From CAWCTD01 sp963798455 (GTDB taxonomy: Bacteria; Acidobacteriota; Terriglobia; Bryobacterales; Bryobacteraceae), in the NCBI GenBank assembly GCA_963798455.1, contig CAWCTD010000003.1:558001-622000 (forward strand): a DNA stretch of 64,000 nt, written 5' to 3'. This document shows positions 32,450 to 42,613 of this stretch, piece by piece; positions within the stretch are counted from its first letter, which is position 1, and the number at the start of each line of letters is the position of its first letter. The translations under genes and the position numbers were made by a program. The notes below the pieces were generated by a model, which saw nothing but the letters and a program-made list of their open reading frames with translations, made no database searches and was not told the DNA's origin.

Positions 32450-33968
32450 CCATGGCCTCCGGCAGGAACTCCAGCAAGTCGGTCGCGATCAGCGCCCGTT
32501 CTCCCAGGGCCGCCGCGCCGAGTTCCCCGGCCCGGCCATGCAGGTAGACAGACGCCGCGACGGCCGCTTCCATCTCCTGAGGGGCCTGCGCCACCAGGCC
32601 GGCCATCATGCCCGTGAGGATGTCGCCACTGCCCCCCGTGGCCATGGAGGGCGAGCCCGTGGGATTGACCCAAACCTGTCCGTCCGGGAAGGCGATGAGC
32701 GTGCGCTGGCCCTTGAGCACCAGCGTCAGGCCGCGCCCGGTGGCGAAGGAGCGCGCGATGGCCACCCTGTCAGCCTGAACCTCGGCCGGCCTCTTGCCCG
32801 TCAGCCTGGCCATCTCGCCCGGGTGCGGCGTGAGGATGAGGTTCCGGCCCTTGAACTCCGAGCCCGCCAGTGCGTTCAACCCGTCCGCGTCAATCACCAG
32901 GTACTGCGGAGCCTCGGCCACAAGGAGGCGCACGACCGCGACCGTCTCGGGATGTGTCCCCAGGCCCGGACCCAGGGCCACGACGTCCTTGTCGCGAATG
33001 AGCCCCGCCAGCAGATTTTGGTCGAACGCACCAAGCGCAATGCTCCCGTCCGCGGTCTCCGGCAGCGCCTCCGTCATCAGTTCCGGCGCATGGGAGGCGA
33101 TCACGGGGACGGCGGATTGGGCCGAGGCGATCGTGACCAGTCCGGCCCCCGAGCGCAGCGCCGCCATGCCCGCCATGGCTGCCGCGCCCGTCTTGCCGCG
33201 CGAGCCGCCCACCACCAGCACGTGTCCGAAGTCGCCCTTGTGCGACCCCGGCATCCTGGCCTGGAGCAGACGGCGGAACATGCCCGGCTCGACCAGCGAG
33301 AGGCAGATCGAATCGTCATCCTCGAACAGGCTGGCCGGGCTGCCGATGGGGCAGACGTGCAACTCCCCCACCCGGTCGCAGGCCGGCGGCAAGACCTGGC
33401 CCACCTTGGGCGCGGTGAACGTGACCGTGTAGTCGGCTCGCACGCATTCGCCGGGAATCGCGCCGCTGTCGCTCGCCAGGCCCGAGGGAATGTCGATGGC
33501 GACAATCTTCGCTTGCGGGAAACCGCCGTTGATTTCGCGGATCAGTTCGAGCGACTCCCCCGTCGCCGCGCCCTTGAGCCCGGTGCCGAGCAGCGCGTCG
33601 ATGACGATCGTGGCGTCGCGCATCTCCGGCGAGAGTCCGGCCGCGACCGGGCAGCCGGACACCCGGAGCATCCTGTAGTTCTCGGCGGCGTCTCCCCTCA
33701 GCTCGCCCGGGTCCGCCGTCAGCACCACGTCCAGCCTCCGTGGCCTGAGGCGGGTGTAGAGTTGGCGGGCGGCCACCATGCCGTCCCCGCCGTTGTTCCC
33801 CTTGCCGCACAGGATCACAATCCGCTGCTGGTCGAGCGGGTCGAACTTCGAGTTCAGGAACTCCACCACGCGGTGGCCGGCGTTCTCCATGAGGATGAGG
33901 CCGGGGATGCCCAGTTCCATGGTCCGCCGGTCCACGTCGCGGATCTGAGCCGCGGTCAGCACTTTCAT
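32418..33968 (-). CDS. nnrD: Bifunctional NAD(P)HX epimerase/dehydratase
   Basis: The product is 516 residues and repairs hydrated NAD(P)H. The N-terminal YjeF_N epimerase domain (about 1-215) has 'IVILCGKGNNGGDGMVAARQL' and 'TIVIDALLGTGLKG'. The C-terminal carbohydrate-kinase-like dehydratase (about 225-505) has 'GHVLVVGGSRGKTGAAAMAG', 'NLILTPHPGEMARL' and 'NPTGSPSMATGGSGDILTGMMAGLVAQ' (split). The order is the usual fusion, and no key residue is obviously missing. It overlaps both neighbours by a few bases, suggesting one transcript with the K+ channel and tsaE genes. Confidence 0.95.
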   Translation of the reverse strand: MKVLTAAQIRDVDRRTMELGIPGLILMENAGHRVVEFLNSKFDPLDQQRIVILCGKGNNGGDGMVAARQLYTRLRPRRLDVVLTADPGELRGDAAENYRMLRVSGCPVAAGLSPEMRDATIVIDALLGTGLKGAATGESLELIREINGGFPQAKIVAIDIPSGLASDSGAIPGECVRADYTVTFTAPKVGQVLPPACDRVGELHVCPIGSPASLFEDDDSICLSLVEPGMFRRLLQARMPGSHKGDFGHVLVVGGSRGKTGAAAMAGMAALRSGAGLVTIASAQSAVPVIASHAPELMTEALPETADGSIALGAFDQNLLAGLIRDKDVVALGPGLGTHPETVAVVRLLVAEAPQYLVIDADGLNALAGSEFKGRNLILTPHPGEMARLTGKRPAEVQADRVAIARSFATGRGLTLVLKGQRTLIAFPDGQVWVNPTGSPSMATGGSGDILTGMMAGLVAQAPQEMEAAVAASVYLHGRAGELGAAALGERALIATDLLEFLPEAMDECAGRADKL

Positions 33969-34975
33969 CGCCGCACCTCCGCGAGCAGCCGCTCGAGCTT
34001 CTGAAGACTCTGCTGCTCTCCCATGGCGACCAGGAAGTCGCCGCTCTCGATGACCGCCTCCGCCGGCGGATTGAAGATCATCTCCCCGTTGGCGTGGCGA
34101 ATGGCCAGCACGATCACTCCGATGTCACGGCGGATCTGCATCTGCTTGAGCGACATGGAGGCGAACTCGCTGCCCTCGGCCACGGGCACCTGCTCGATGA
34201 GGACGTTTAGCCCCATGCTCTTCGTGGTGAAATCCAGGAATTGCAGGACGTGCGGCCGGATCAGGGCCTGCGCCAGGCGATGTCCGGCGTGCTTGTACGG
34301 GGCGAATACCATGTCCGCGCCGGCCCGGTGCAGTTTCTCCTCGGCCTCTTCTTCACCGGCGCGGGCGGCCACATTGAGCATCGGGTTGAGCGTCTTGGCC
34401 GAGAGGATCACGAAGAGGTTGTCGGCGTCAGAGCCCAGCGCGGCTACCAGGCCGCGGGCGCGGGTGACGCCGGCGTCCACCAGCGTCTGGTCCCGGGTCG
34501 AATCCGCCGCCAGGGCGTGCAGACCCGCTGTTGCCGCTAGTTCCACCCTCTCCGGATCGCGGTCCACGACCACGCAGGCAAGGCCGGCCTGCTGCATGTC
34601 CCAGGCGGCTCCCCTTCCCACGCGTCCGTAGCCACAAACAATGTAGTGGTTGTTGAGTTTGTCGATCATGCGCTTCATCCGCCGTTTTCCGAAGAACTCC
34701 CCCAATTCCAGTTGCACCACCGCCTGCGTGATCAGGCCGATGGCGAAGAACAGCAGGCTGACGCCGAAGACGATCAGCACCGAATTGAAAACCCGTCCCA
34801 CCCGGCTGAGAGGATGGATTTCTTGGTATCCGACCGTGGAGATCGTGATCAGCGTCATGTAAAACGCGTCGAATACCGGATAGTGCTCGATAAGCACGAA
34901 CCCGGCGGTTCCGACGAGCAGCGTGGCGAGGACCGCCAGCCCCATATATGCCAAGCCGCGGGGGAAGCGTCTCAT
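33965..34975 (-). CDS. Two-helix potassium channel with cytoplasmic RCK (TrkA-N/TrkA-C) domains
   Basis: The product is 336 residues from the ATG at 34975. Two N-terminal membrane helices surround a pore loop with 'ITISTVGYQEIHPLS'; the filter reads TVGYQE instead of the usual TVGYGD. 'HYIVCGYGRVGRGAAWDMQQAG' is the NAD-binding TrkA-N motif, and the C-terminal part ('GVIVLAIRHANGEMIFNPPAEAVIESGDFLVAMG', split) is TrkA-C. It is thus an MthK/Kch-like ligand-gated channel. The stop overlaps the nnrD start by 4 bases. Confidence 0.92.
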   Translation of the reverse strand: MRRFPRGLAYMGLAVLATLLVGTAGFVLIEHYPVFDAFYMTLITISTVGYQEIHPLSRVGRVFNSVLIVFGVSLLFFAIGLITQAVVQLELGEFFGKRRMKRMIDKLNNHYIVCGYGRVGRGAAWDMQQAGLACVVVDRDPERVELAATAGLHALAADSTRDQTLVDAGVTRARGLVAALGSDADNLFVILSAKTLNPMLNVAARAGEEEAEEKLHRAGADMVFAPYKHAGHRLAQALIRPHVLQFLDFTTKSMGLNVLIEQVPVAEGSEFASMSLKQMQIRRDIGVIVLAIRHANGEMIFNPPAEAVIESGDFLVAMGEQQSLQKLERLLAEVRR

Positions 34976-34982
34976 GCCGGTT

Positions 34983-36875
34983 TCAGATCCTCCGGGCAAC
35001 CAGCATGGTCATGTCGTCCTGCGCCTCGGGCGACCAGGTCCATTGCCGGACCGCTGCGTAGACCGCGTCGATGACCTCCCGCGGCTTGCGCCAGGACTGC
35101 TTCAAGAGCAGCTCGATCAGGCGCTCCTCGCCGAACATCTCGCCGTACTCGTTTTCGGGCTCGGTGATGCCGTCGGTGAAGCAAACCAGCAGGTCCCCGG
35201 GTTGAAGATCAATGCGGCTCTCCCCGTACTCCGCGAAGGGGAACGCGCCGACCACCATGCCGTTGGTCTCCAGGCGCAGCGCGCTGCCGTCCCGGATCAC
35301 GATCGGAGGCGGATGGCCAGCGTTGGTGTAGGTCAGCGAGCCGGTCAGGCCGTCGTAGATCCCGAAATAAAAGGTCGCGAACTTCTCCGGGGACGTGTAA
35401 GCATAAAGCTGCTGGTTCAACTGGGACACCAATTGCGCGGTGGCTGCGGAGGCGTCGGGCGAGGCGCGGAGTTGTGTCCTCAGCGAGGACTGCACCGTGG
35501 CCATCAGCAGCGCGGCGGAGATTCCCTTGCCCGCCACGTCGCCGATGGCCAGCCCGAGCTTGGAATCCATCAGGCTGAGGTAGTCGTAGTAGTCGCCCGA
35601 CACGGTCCGCGCCGGGCTGCAATGCCCCCTCACCTCCAGTCCCGGCACCGAAGGCACGGTCTTGGGGTACAACTGGTTCTGAACTTCGCGCGCGATCTCG
35701 AGCTCCGACTGGAGGCGCTCCTTTTCCTTCTCTACCCTGAGCAGCCTCTCCAGGTTTTCCGTCATCCGGTTGAAGGAACGGCCGAGCTCGGCGAGCTGGT
35801 CGTTGCCGCGGACCTCAATGCGGTGCGAGAAGTCGCCGTGCATGACGCGCTCGGTCCCTTGGTACAGGCTGTGTACGGCCCCTGTGATGCTGCGGGTCAT
35901 ATTGACACCGATGGCCAGCGCCGTCAGCTCGACCAGCAGGAACAAGCCGGCCACCCCCAGAAACAGCCAGGCATACACGCCCTGCACGCCCATCTGCCCG
36001 CTGAACAGCGCGCGGAGGACGGCCGAGGGGCGGCTGGTAGCCCCCAGGGGAGCGTCCATCATCTCGCCCGGGCGGTCCCAGAGAGCCACCGGGACCAGAG
36101 AGACCCAGCTCACCTGGATGTCGAATCGGTTGGCCGCCGGCGGGATTCTCCCGCCCCGGGCCAGCAGCGGCGCGGAGGGCTGGCCACCCACGAACGTAAC
36201 TTCACCCAGGTCCGGAATCAGGCCGTCGAGGACCCGCCGAGTCAGGGGGGCCAAGATGATCGCCTCGGCGGACCCCTGCGCGGCGTGCGCCCACAGGTAT
36301 GGCCGGCCGTCCTTGAGGACCAGGCCATTGGTGACACCGTGCCCCGGCCTGGGGGGCGCAATCGGCGGCGCCGGCGGATACTGCCACTCGCCGCCGTCCC
36401 GGATCAGAAGCTCCAGTCCGGCAAAGCGGTCCCGGAAGTAGGACTCCAGCCAGGGGATGTAGACGGCCCGGTCCTGGGGCGACAAGGACAACAGCTCCTG
36501 GGCCGGCGCCATCAGCGACTCGGCCCTTCGCTGAATCACGCTGGTGATCAGGTAGACCGTGACCTGCCCCGTCAATATGTACGCCCCGATCGACACCAGG
36601 ACCAGAATCAGCACGATGGGCACCACCGCGATGAAGAGGTAGACCACCACCAGCCGGTTGCGCAGCCTCCAGACAGCCAGGCGGATGCCCCGGCGAGCCA
36701 GACGCAGCCCCGCCACCAATCCGATCACGGTGAGCGCCAGCCCGGCTAGCAGGCGGAAGGTGCTGGCGGGCGCGATCCACCCGAGCGCCAGGTAGAAAAC
36801 CAACACGACCGCGAAGATCCTTTCGGGCCAGCCAGTCTTGCGGTACAGCGAGCCGAGTTGTGCCAGCGCCGGCAT
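34983..36875 (-). CDS. Membrane-bound SpoIIE/PP2C-type serine phosphatase with HAMP domain
   Basis: The product is 630 residues from the ATG at 36875. There are two or three N-terminal membrane helices, an extracytoplasmic sensor region (about 130-310), a further helix, a HAMP domain ('ITGAVHSLYQGTERVMHGDFSHRIEV', split), a coiled coil ('EKEKERLQSELEIAREVQNQLYP', split) and the PP2C-like domain with 'SGDYYDYL', 'LGLAIGDVAGKGISAALLMA', 'TYTNAGHPPP' and 'DLLVCFTDGITEPEN', which carry the metal-binding Asp residues. Such proteins control anti-sigma-factor antagonists. The partner is not in the window. Confidence 0.92.
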   Translation of the reverse strand: MPALAQLGSLYRKTGWPERIFAVVLVFYLALGWIAPASTFRLLAGLALTVIGLVAGLRLARRGIRLAVWRLRNRLVVVYLFIAVVPIVLILVLVSIGAYILTGQVTVYLITSVIQRRAESLMAPAQELLSLSPQDRAVYIPWLESYFRDRFAGLELLIRDGGEWQYPPAPPIAPPRPGHGVTNGLVLKDGRPYLWAHAAQGSAEAIILAPLTRRVLDGLIPDLGEVTFVGGQPSAPLLARGGRIPPAANRFDIQVSWVSLVPVALWDRPGEMMDAPLGATSRPSAVLRALFSGQMGVQGVYAWLFLGVAGLFLLVELTALAIGVNMTRSITGAVHSLYQGTERVMHGDFSHRIEVRGNDQLAELGRSFNRMTENLERLLRVEKEKERLQSELEIAREVQNQLYPKTVPSVPGLEVRGHCSPARTVSGDYYDYLSLMDSKLGLAIGDVAGKGISAALLMATVQSSLRTQLRASPDASAATAQLVSQLNQQLYAYTSPEKFATFYFGIYDGLTGSLTYTNAGHPPPIVIRDGSALRLETNGMVVGAFPFAEYGESRIDLQPGDLLVCFTDGITEPENEYGEMFGEERLIELLLKQSWRKPREVIDAVYAAVRQWTWSPEAQDDMTMLVARRI

Positions 36876-36936
36876 GTCAAGCCACGGCGGTATTGTAGCA
36901 CCCGGACATCCCGCTCCCAACGGTCGCGGCCCGGTA

Positions 36937-37734
36937 TCAGATCCTTGACTTGGAGATGGCCGGGATTTCCAGTTCGCCCTCGGCCAGTTCCTTCTCGGGC
37001 TGGAGGTAGTACTTGGTCAGTCCCTCCTTGAGGATCCCCATGGCCGTTTCGGGATCGTCGGCGAACTGGAACAATTTCAGATCGTCTTCCGAAATCGTGC
37101 CGTGGCGCACCAAGGCTGGGAAATTCAGGATCTCGTTCCAGAAACTCGACCCGTACAGGACGATGACGATCTTCTTGGCCAGCTTCTCCGTCTGCGCCAG
37201 TGTCAGCAGTTCCGTCAGTTCGTCCAGTGTGCCAAACCCGCCGGGAAAAACCACCAGGGCCTTGGCCAGGTACGCGAACCAAAACTTTCTCATGAAGAAG
37301 TAGTGGAACTCGAAAGACAACTCCGGCGTGACCCACGGATTCGGCCATTGCTCGAAGGGGAGGCCGATGTTTAGCCCGATGGTCTTTCCATCGGCATCCT
37401 GGGCGCCCCGATTGGCGGCTTCCATGATCCCCGGGCCGCCCCCGGTGCACACCACAAACCGCCGGGTGGAGTTCTCCAAGCTGTTGGACCATTCGGTCAA
37501 CATCCGCGCCAGCGTCCGGGCTTCCTGATAGTAGCGTCCCATGGGGCCGTCCTCGCTGAGCCTTGCGGAGCCGAAGAACACGATCGTGTCGCGGATCTTC
37601 AGCTTCCGGAAGTGGGAAAGCGGCTCCAGGTACTCGGACAGAATCCTCAGCGGACGGGCGTCGGCTGAGTCCAGGAAGGCCTCGTTCTTGTAAGCCTTGG
37701 GTCTTCGGTTGCGCGTGAACGTTCGATCGATCAT
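36937..37734 (-). CDS. LOG family protein (putative nucleotide/cytokinin phosphoribohydrolase)
   Basis: The product is 265 residues from the ATG at 37734, two bases downstream of the lpxD stop. It has the LOG signatures 'VCTGGGPGIMEAANRGA' and 'FPGGFGTLDELTELLTL'. Members remove ribose-5-phosphate from nucleotide monophosphates. The protein is longer than plant-like LOGs, matching the larger bacterial (PpnN-like/TIGR00730) subset. It is probably co-transcribed with lpxD. Confidence 0.9.
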   Translation of the reverse strand: MIDRTFTRNRRPKAYKNEAFLDSADARPLRILSEYLEPLSHFRKLKIRDTIVFFGSARLSEDGPMGRYYQEARTLARMLTEWSNSLENSTRRFVVCTGGGPGIMEAANRGAQDADGKTIGLNIGLPFEQWPNPWVTPELSFEFHYFFMRKFWFAYLAKALVVFPGGFGTLDELTELLTLAQTEKLAKKIVIVLYGSSFWNEILNFPALVRHGTISEDDLKLFQFADDPETAMGILKEGLTKYYLQPEKELAEGELEIPAISKSRI

Positions 37735-37736
37735 TG

Positions 37737-38774
37737 TTATCCGGTCTGCGTGCGAGCGCCTGCTTCCAGTTGCTCCACCCGCTTCTTCAATTCTCGCATC
37801 GTCCTGACGAGGTCCGGAAGTTTGGGAAAGGCGGCGACAGCACGCCGCCACTGGGCCGCGTCGAAGGCCGGAGAACCGGAAATGACCGCGCCGGCCTCCA
37901 CCTCGCCGCCCACCCCGCTCTGCGCGTATACCACGGCGTTGTCGTGAATGGTCAGGTGCCCGGAAACCCCCACCTGTCCCGCCAGCAGCACGCCGCGCCC
38001 CAGGATGGAACTCCCCGCCATGCCGGCCTGGGCGCAGATGATGTTGTCTTCGCCCACCACGCAGGCATGGCCCACCTGCACCAGGCTGTCGATCTTCGCT
38101 CCGCGCTTGACCCGCGTCTCTCCGACCGTGGCCCGGTCCACCGAGGTCAGCGTCTGGATCTCGACGTCGTCCTCAATGACCGTGATCCCCGACTGCACGA
38201 TCTTGTAGTGCGTTCCGTCTTTCTTGTGGGCGAATCCGAAACCGTCGCCTCCTACGACCACTCCGTTCTGCAGGATGACCCGGTTGCCGATCCGGCAGTG
38301 CTCCCTTACCACCGCGTGGGAGTGGGCGCAGAAGTCGTCCCCGATGCGGGCGCCTTCGTAGATGACCACGTGCGGGTGTAGGACCGCGTTCCGGCCGATG
38401 GCGACATTCTCGCCGATGGCCACAAACGCCCCCACCGAGGCGCCCTCTCCGAGCGTCGCGGAAGGGGCGATCGAGGCCGAAGGATGAATTCCGGGCGCCG
38501 CACGCGGGGCTTGGTAGAACAATTCCAGAGCCCGGGCGAAATCCAGGTAGGGGTTGTCGGAGACCAGGCTCGTGATCGGCTGGTCCTTCACCGGTTCCGT
38601 GACGAGGATGGCGGCGGCGCGCGTGTGTTTCACCTTGGGGCGGTACCTGGGATTGGCCAGGAAAGTGAGTTCGGCGGGGCCGGCGTGCTCCATCCCCGCC
38701 ACTCCCGTGATCTCGATCTCGCCGTCTCCCGCTAATTCACAATCCAGCCGGGCCGCGATTTCCTTGAGCTTCAT
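37737..38774 (-). CDS. lpxD: UDP-3-O-acylglucosamine N-acyltransferase LpxD
   Basis: The product is 345 residues from the ATG at 38774; a GTG two codons earlier is possible. It adds the second acyl chain in lipid A synthesis. The N-terminal uridine-binding domain (1-100) is followed by left-handed beta-helix hexapeptide repeats ('ASIAPSATLGEGASVGAFVAIGENVAIG', split), the catalytic-His region 'DGFGFAHKKDGTHYKIVQSG', 'TSVDRATVGETRVKRGAKIDSLVQVGHACVVG' (split) and a C-terminal coiled coil ('LPDLVRTMRELKKRVEQLE'). It shows that the organism makes lipid A-type lipopolysaccharide. Confidence 0.95.
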   Translation of the reverse strand: MKLKEIAARLDCELAGDGEIEITGVAGMEHAGPAELTFLANPRYRPKVKHTRAAAILVTEPVKDQPITSLVSDNPYLDFARALELFYQAPRAAPGIHPSASIAPSATLGEGASVGAFVAIGENVAIGRNAVLHPHVVIYEGARIGDDFCAHSHAVVREHCRIGNRVILQNGVVVGGDGFGFAHKKDGTHYKIVQSGITVIEDDVEIQTLTSVDRATVGETRVKRGAKIDSLVQVGHACVVGEDNIICAQAGMAGSSILGRGVLLAGQVGVSGHLTIHDNAVVYAQSGVGGEVEAGAVISGSPAFDAAQWRRAVAAFPKLPDLVRTMRELKKRVEQLEAGARTQTG

Positions 38775-38844
38775 AGCCACAGATTACCTCACCCGTTGCC
38801 ATCACCACGTGCTATGCGCGAGGATTAATATTAGGCAATTAATA

Positions 38845-41656
38845 ATGCGGGCGGTCTTCATACCATTCTTGCGTGTCCTCCTTTGTGCTCAGGCGGTCCT
38901 TGCCCAGCAGAGTACGACCCGTACAGCGATGCAGCGGGCTATCGAGGAGTTCAAGACGCTGACCAGGGACCTGGGCATTCGCGCTGACAGCTCCCAGAAG
39001 AGCGTTTCCAGGCGGGCGAACGGCGCCCCCTGGCACGGCCGCGTCTACGAGAACTTTCGGAACGATTTTCTGGAACGTCATACCCCACGAAGTCAGACAG
39101 GTCGGCGGAACCAAGTCTCTGCTCAGGCGGAACCAGTTCGGGTTCAACGTGGAGGGCCCGTTGGTGATCCCCAAGCTGTATCACGGGGAGCGCCGGACTT
39201 TCCTGTCGGTGTCCTACGAGGGAGTGCGCGACCGCACCTCTCGCTCGTTCCTCGACACCGTTCCCACCGATCCGGAACGGAGCGGCGACTTCTCGAAGGT
39301 GGTGGACCAGGCGGGCGAATCCCTCCCCATTTTCGACCCGGCGACTACGCGGCCGAACGTGAACTTCGATCCTTCCCAGCCGGTGGCGACCGGCAACCTG
39401 CAGTACTTCCGGGATCCGTTTCCGGGAAACAGGATCGCGCCCGCCCGGCTGAACGGAGCGTCGCAGGCACTGCTGAGCTACTACCCCAGTCCGAACGCCG
39501 CGGTCGGCCCGTTCGACCGCAACAACTACTTCCTGCTGACTCCGGCGACGAACAACGCCGACGGTCTCATCGCCAAGATCGATCACAGCATCAGGCAACG
39601 GCACCGCCTCTCCGCCGAGATGGCTTTCTCTAATGGCCTGGAGCAGCCCGCGCTACGGCTTCCATCGGCGGCCAACCCGGGCGCGCCCGTGAGCGAGTTC
39701 CGGTCCCGCAGGGGCGCTATCGAGCACGTCTTCACCAAGTCGCCTCGGACGCTCATCAACTACCGTTTCAATGCTGAAACGCAGATTACCTCCTCCGGCG
39801 GAGAGAGCGGGGCTGACTACGCAGGCGAAATCGGGCTGCGTGGGTCGAGCAGCGGAACGTTTCCGGCGTTCTCCTTCTATCCCTACATCCCGATGGGCCG
39901 CTACGCGCCGCGGAGCCGGAGCGCGAGGACCCTGTACACATGGGAAGGCGCGTATTCGTTGCGTCTCGAGAAACACAGCCTCCGATTCCGGCTCCGCCAC
40001 CGCCGTGAGCAGGTCAATGTCCTTGCCTCGCGGTTCCCGGCGGGGAGCTTTCGCTTTGGAGAGGGTTTGACGAGCCTGCCCGGCATTATCAATACCGGTC
40101 ACGCCTTCGCCAGTTTCCTGTTGGGTCTCCCCGAGTTCGCCGAGAAAACTGTGGTCCTGTCTCCCTCCTACTTTCGCCGGTACTCGTTCTTGGCCTCCAT
40201 GAACGAGCAGTACGAAGCTCGTAGAGGGCTGAACCTGAGTCTTGGTTTGAACCTGGTCCACAACAGCCCGCGATTTGAAAAGTACAACAGGCAATCGACG
40301 GTGGACCTACGCGCAATCAATCCCGCCAACGGCCGGCCGGGAGCGCTGGTCGTGGCGGGCCAGAACGGGCAGGGCCGGGCCTTTCAACCCCAATTCGTGA
40401 AACTGGAACCGAGCGTAGGTATCGCCTGGAACCCGCGGGGCGATCCCAAACTGGTTCTCCGCGGCAGCTTCCGCAGAGACTACCAGGTGGCCTACATCCA
40501 GTCAAACCAGTGGGCGACGCAGGCATTCAACGACTATTCCTCGTACACCTCGCCCAATGTGCAGCTCGAACCGGCGCTCCTGTTGTCGGAGGGGCTACCG
40601 CCTCTTTCCCGCCCGCTGCCAGACGTCCGGCCGGAGGCAGTCAACGACACCACGGCGGACCTGGTCGATTCCAGTGATCGGCAGCCGACCACGCAGGCTG
40701 CGTCCTTCGAAGTACAGCGCCAGCTTCCCGCCTCGGCCATTCTCACGGCCGGCTTCAATTACCAAGGCGGCAAGAACATGCTGGTGAGCAACAATGCCGC
40801 CGGACCCGACGCCCTGCCGCTTTCGGCGCTGGTCTACCGGGACGAACTCTACAACGAGGACTTCTACCGCTCCCTGAGCCCGTACCCGCAATACAAGGGA
40901 TTCGATGCCGGCAACGCTTACCCGGTAGGGCGGTTCCAACGCAGGGAGGGCTTCATCAGCGTAGAAAAGCGAGCCACGGCTGGGCTGAGCCTCAGCGTAG
41001 GCTACCAGATCTCCCGGCAGTGGGATGACTACTCGGGATGGTACCCGAGACAGGACTACTACAACCGACGCAACGAGTGGTCGCTCTCCGCCTACAACCG
41101 GCCGCGCCAACTGAGCCTGAGTTACATCTATGAACTGCCGTTCGGGGCCGGCAAGCCGCTCGTGTCCGCCTCCGGCTGGCGGCGAAGACTGGCGGAGGGC
41201 TGGGCCGTAAGCGGCTCCACCTCGTTCCTGAGCGGCACTCCCATCCTGCTGCGTCCGCTGTTTAATAACACCGGTGGAGTGGCGCCCGGTCTGCGAGTCA
41301 ACGCCGTGCCCGGCGTGAATCCCCGGGTCGCCGATCCGGGGCCTGCCCTATGGTTCAATCCCGCTGCCTTCGATCAGCCGCCGGATTTCACCATAGGGAA
41401 CGGGCCTCGCACGCATCCCGCTCTCCGAAATCCTTCTTTCCAGAACCACGACCTTTCCCTGACCAAACGGATCAGCCTGACTCCTGAGAAAGCGTTGGAG
41501 TTCAGCGCCGTGGCGTTGAACTTCCTCAACCACGCCAACTGGGAAGACCCGGATCCCGTGATCGGCCCCGCTAGCGCACCCAATGTAAATGCCGGCAGGA
41601 TCATCGGCAGCAGGGGCGGAAGAGTCATGCAGCTCGGCTTGAGGATCAGCTTCTGA
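38845..41656 (+). pseudogene. Oar-like TonB-dependent receptor with a single-base frameshift
   Basis: The ATG at 38845 opens a signal peptide ('MRAVFIPFLRVLLCAQAVLA'), then 'MQRAIEEFKTLTRDLGIRADS' and 'NGAPWHGRVYENFRNDFL'. At about 39074 one extra base (GGAAC where GGAC would fit) shifts the frame. The continuation, 'VIPHEVRQVGGTKSLLRRNQFGFNVEGPLVIPKLY' (split), is in the next frame and stays open to 41656. It encodes a long beta-barrel ending in '...LGLRISF', the typical outer-membrane C-terminal Phe. Removing one A gives about 936 residues. Lacking an obvious plug or CarboxypepD_reg domain, it is an unusually short-headed member. The frameshift may be real or an assembly error. Confidence 0.82.
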
Positions 41657-42580
41657 ATGCTCAGAATCCTGTCAATTCTGTTAGCGGCTGCGCTGCTTGC
41701 GGCGCCTCCTCCCCGCCGCCACCATCGCATCCGCGTCCCGGTCTGGGTGGAGGAGAATACCGGAGACGGCACGGCCAGGCTGGGACGGGACACGCTGACT
41801 GCGAAGGTGGATGGCGATGCCGCCGCAGTCGGCAAAATCCTTGGGCCTGACGACGACCTGATGCTGTTGGTCGTGGCTGACGTGTCTCAGGACCTGACCC
41901 TGATGGAAACAGCTAAGCAGTCGATGGTGGAGAGAATCCAGCAGTTGCCAGCCAATGTGTCCGTTGGCGTGCTCCGGGCGCAGGACGAGCTGAAGGTGCT
42001 GATTGATCCCGCCAGGGAGCGCGGGCCGGTGGCCGCCGCCATCCAATCCCTTTCTGTCAGCGGCAGGGCTGGCCTGCTGGACAGTGTACAGACTGTGGCA
42101 AGCATCGGAGACAGCATCCTCACCAAGACACCCGTCCGCGTGGCGGTGCTGTTCATCACCGACAGCGACATCCGCAATTATCGTGAGGACTTCACCAACC
42201 CGGTCATCAATGAGAGCGACTACCGCGACATGAGCCGGCGATTTCCGGACGCTTTGATCCGGGAAAAGATCTCCAAGCTGGAGACCGCGTTGAGCGCGCT
42301 TCAGACGCCCGTGTTCATCGTCCACCTGGACTATCGCAGCGAGGGACTCAACGAGGCCTACCAGTCCGGGCTGATGCGTCTGGCGGCGGCCACGGGGGGA
42401 GAAAGCTACTTCTGCCGCTCTCAAACGGAAATCCCCGACGCGATCGGAAAGGCGTTCGATAGGATTTCGGCGCACTACAGCATCGAGGTTCTTGTCCCCC
42501 AGGGCGCGTCTCGGCAGCTCGATATCACTCTGGAGAGCCCCGGCCGGTCGCTGAACTACCGGCGCCACTTTTCGAACTGA
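41657..42580 (+). CDS. Secreted VWFA-related domain protein
   Basis: The product is 307 residues with an N-terminal signal peptide. It starts immediately after the stop of the TonB receptor, so the two are coupled. 'LMLLVVADVSQDLTLMETAKQSM' corresponds to the first strand and MIDAS region of a von Willebrand A domain (the MIDAS reads DVSQD, not DxSxS), and 'VRVAVLFITDSDIRNYREDF' to the fourth strand. This matches the 'VWFA-related Acidobacterial domain' type. Its function is unknown, and it may bind a surface partner of the receptor. Confidence 0.82.
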   Translation: MLRILSILLAAALLAAPPPRRHHRIRVPVWVEENTGDGTARLGRDTLTAKVDGDAAAVGKILGPDDDLMLLVVADVSQDLTLMETAKQSMVERIQQLPANVSVGVLRAQDELKVLIDPARERGPVAAAIQSLSVSGRAGLLDSVQTVASIGDSILTKTPVRVAVLFITDSDIRNYREDFTNPVINESDYRDMSRRFPDALIREKISKLETALSALQTPVFIVHLDYRSEGLNEAYQSGLMRLAAATGGESYFCRSQTEIPDAIGKAFDRISAHYSIEVLVPQGASRQLDITLESPGRSLNYRRHFSN

Positions 42581-42613
42581 GAAGCAGTTCCCTGGTCCCC
42601 AGCCTCCGACCCC

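Noticed and set aside
32253..34004. Open frame of about 580 codons on the plus strand opposite tsaE and nnrD
   Set aside because: The opposite strand encodes clear TsaE and NnrD with all motifs; the antisense frame is Arg/Gly/His-rich, as expected of a high-GC shadow.
34923..36749. Open frame of about 600 codons on the plus strand opposite the PP2C gene
   Set aside because: It is low-complexity (Gly/Gln/His/Arg) with no domain signature, while the minus strand gives a full HAMP-PP2C protein.
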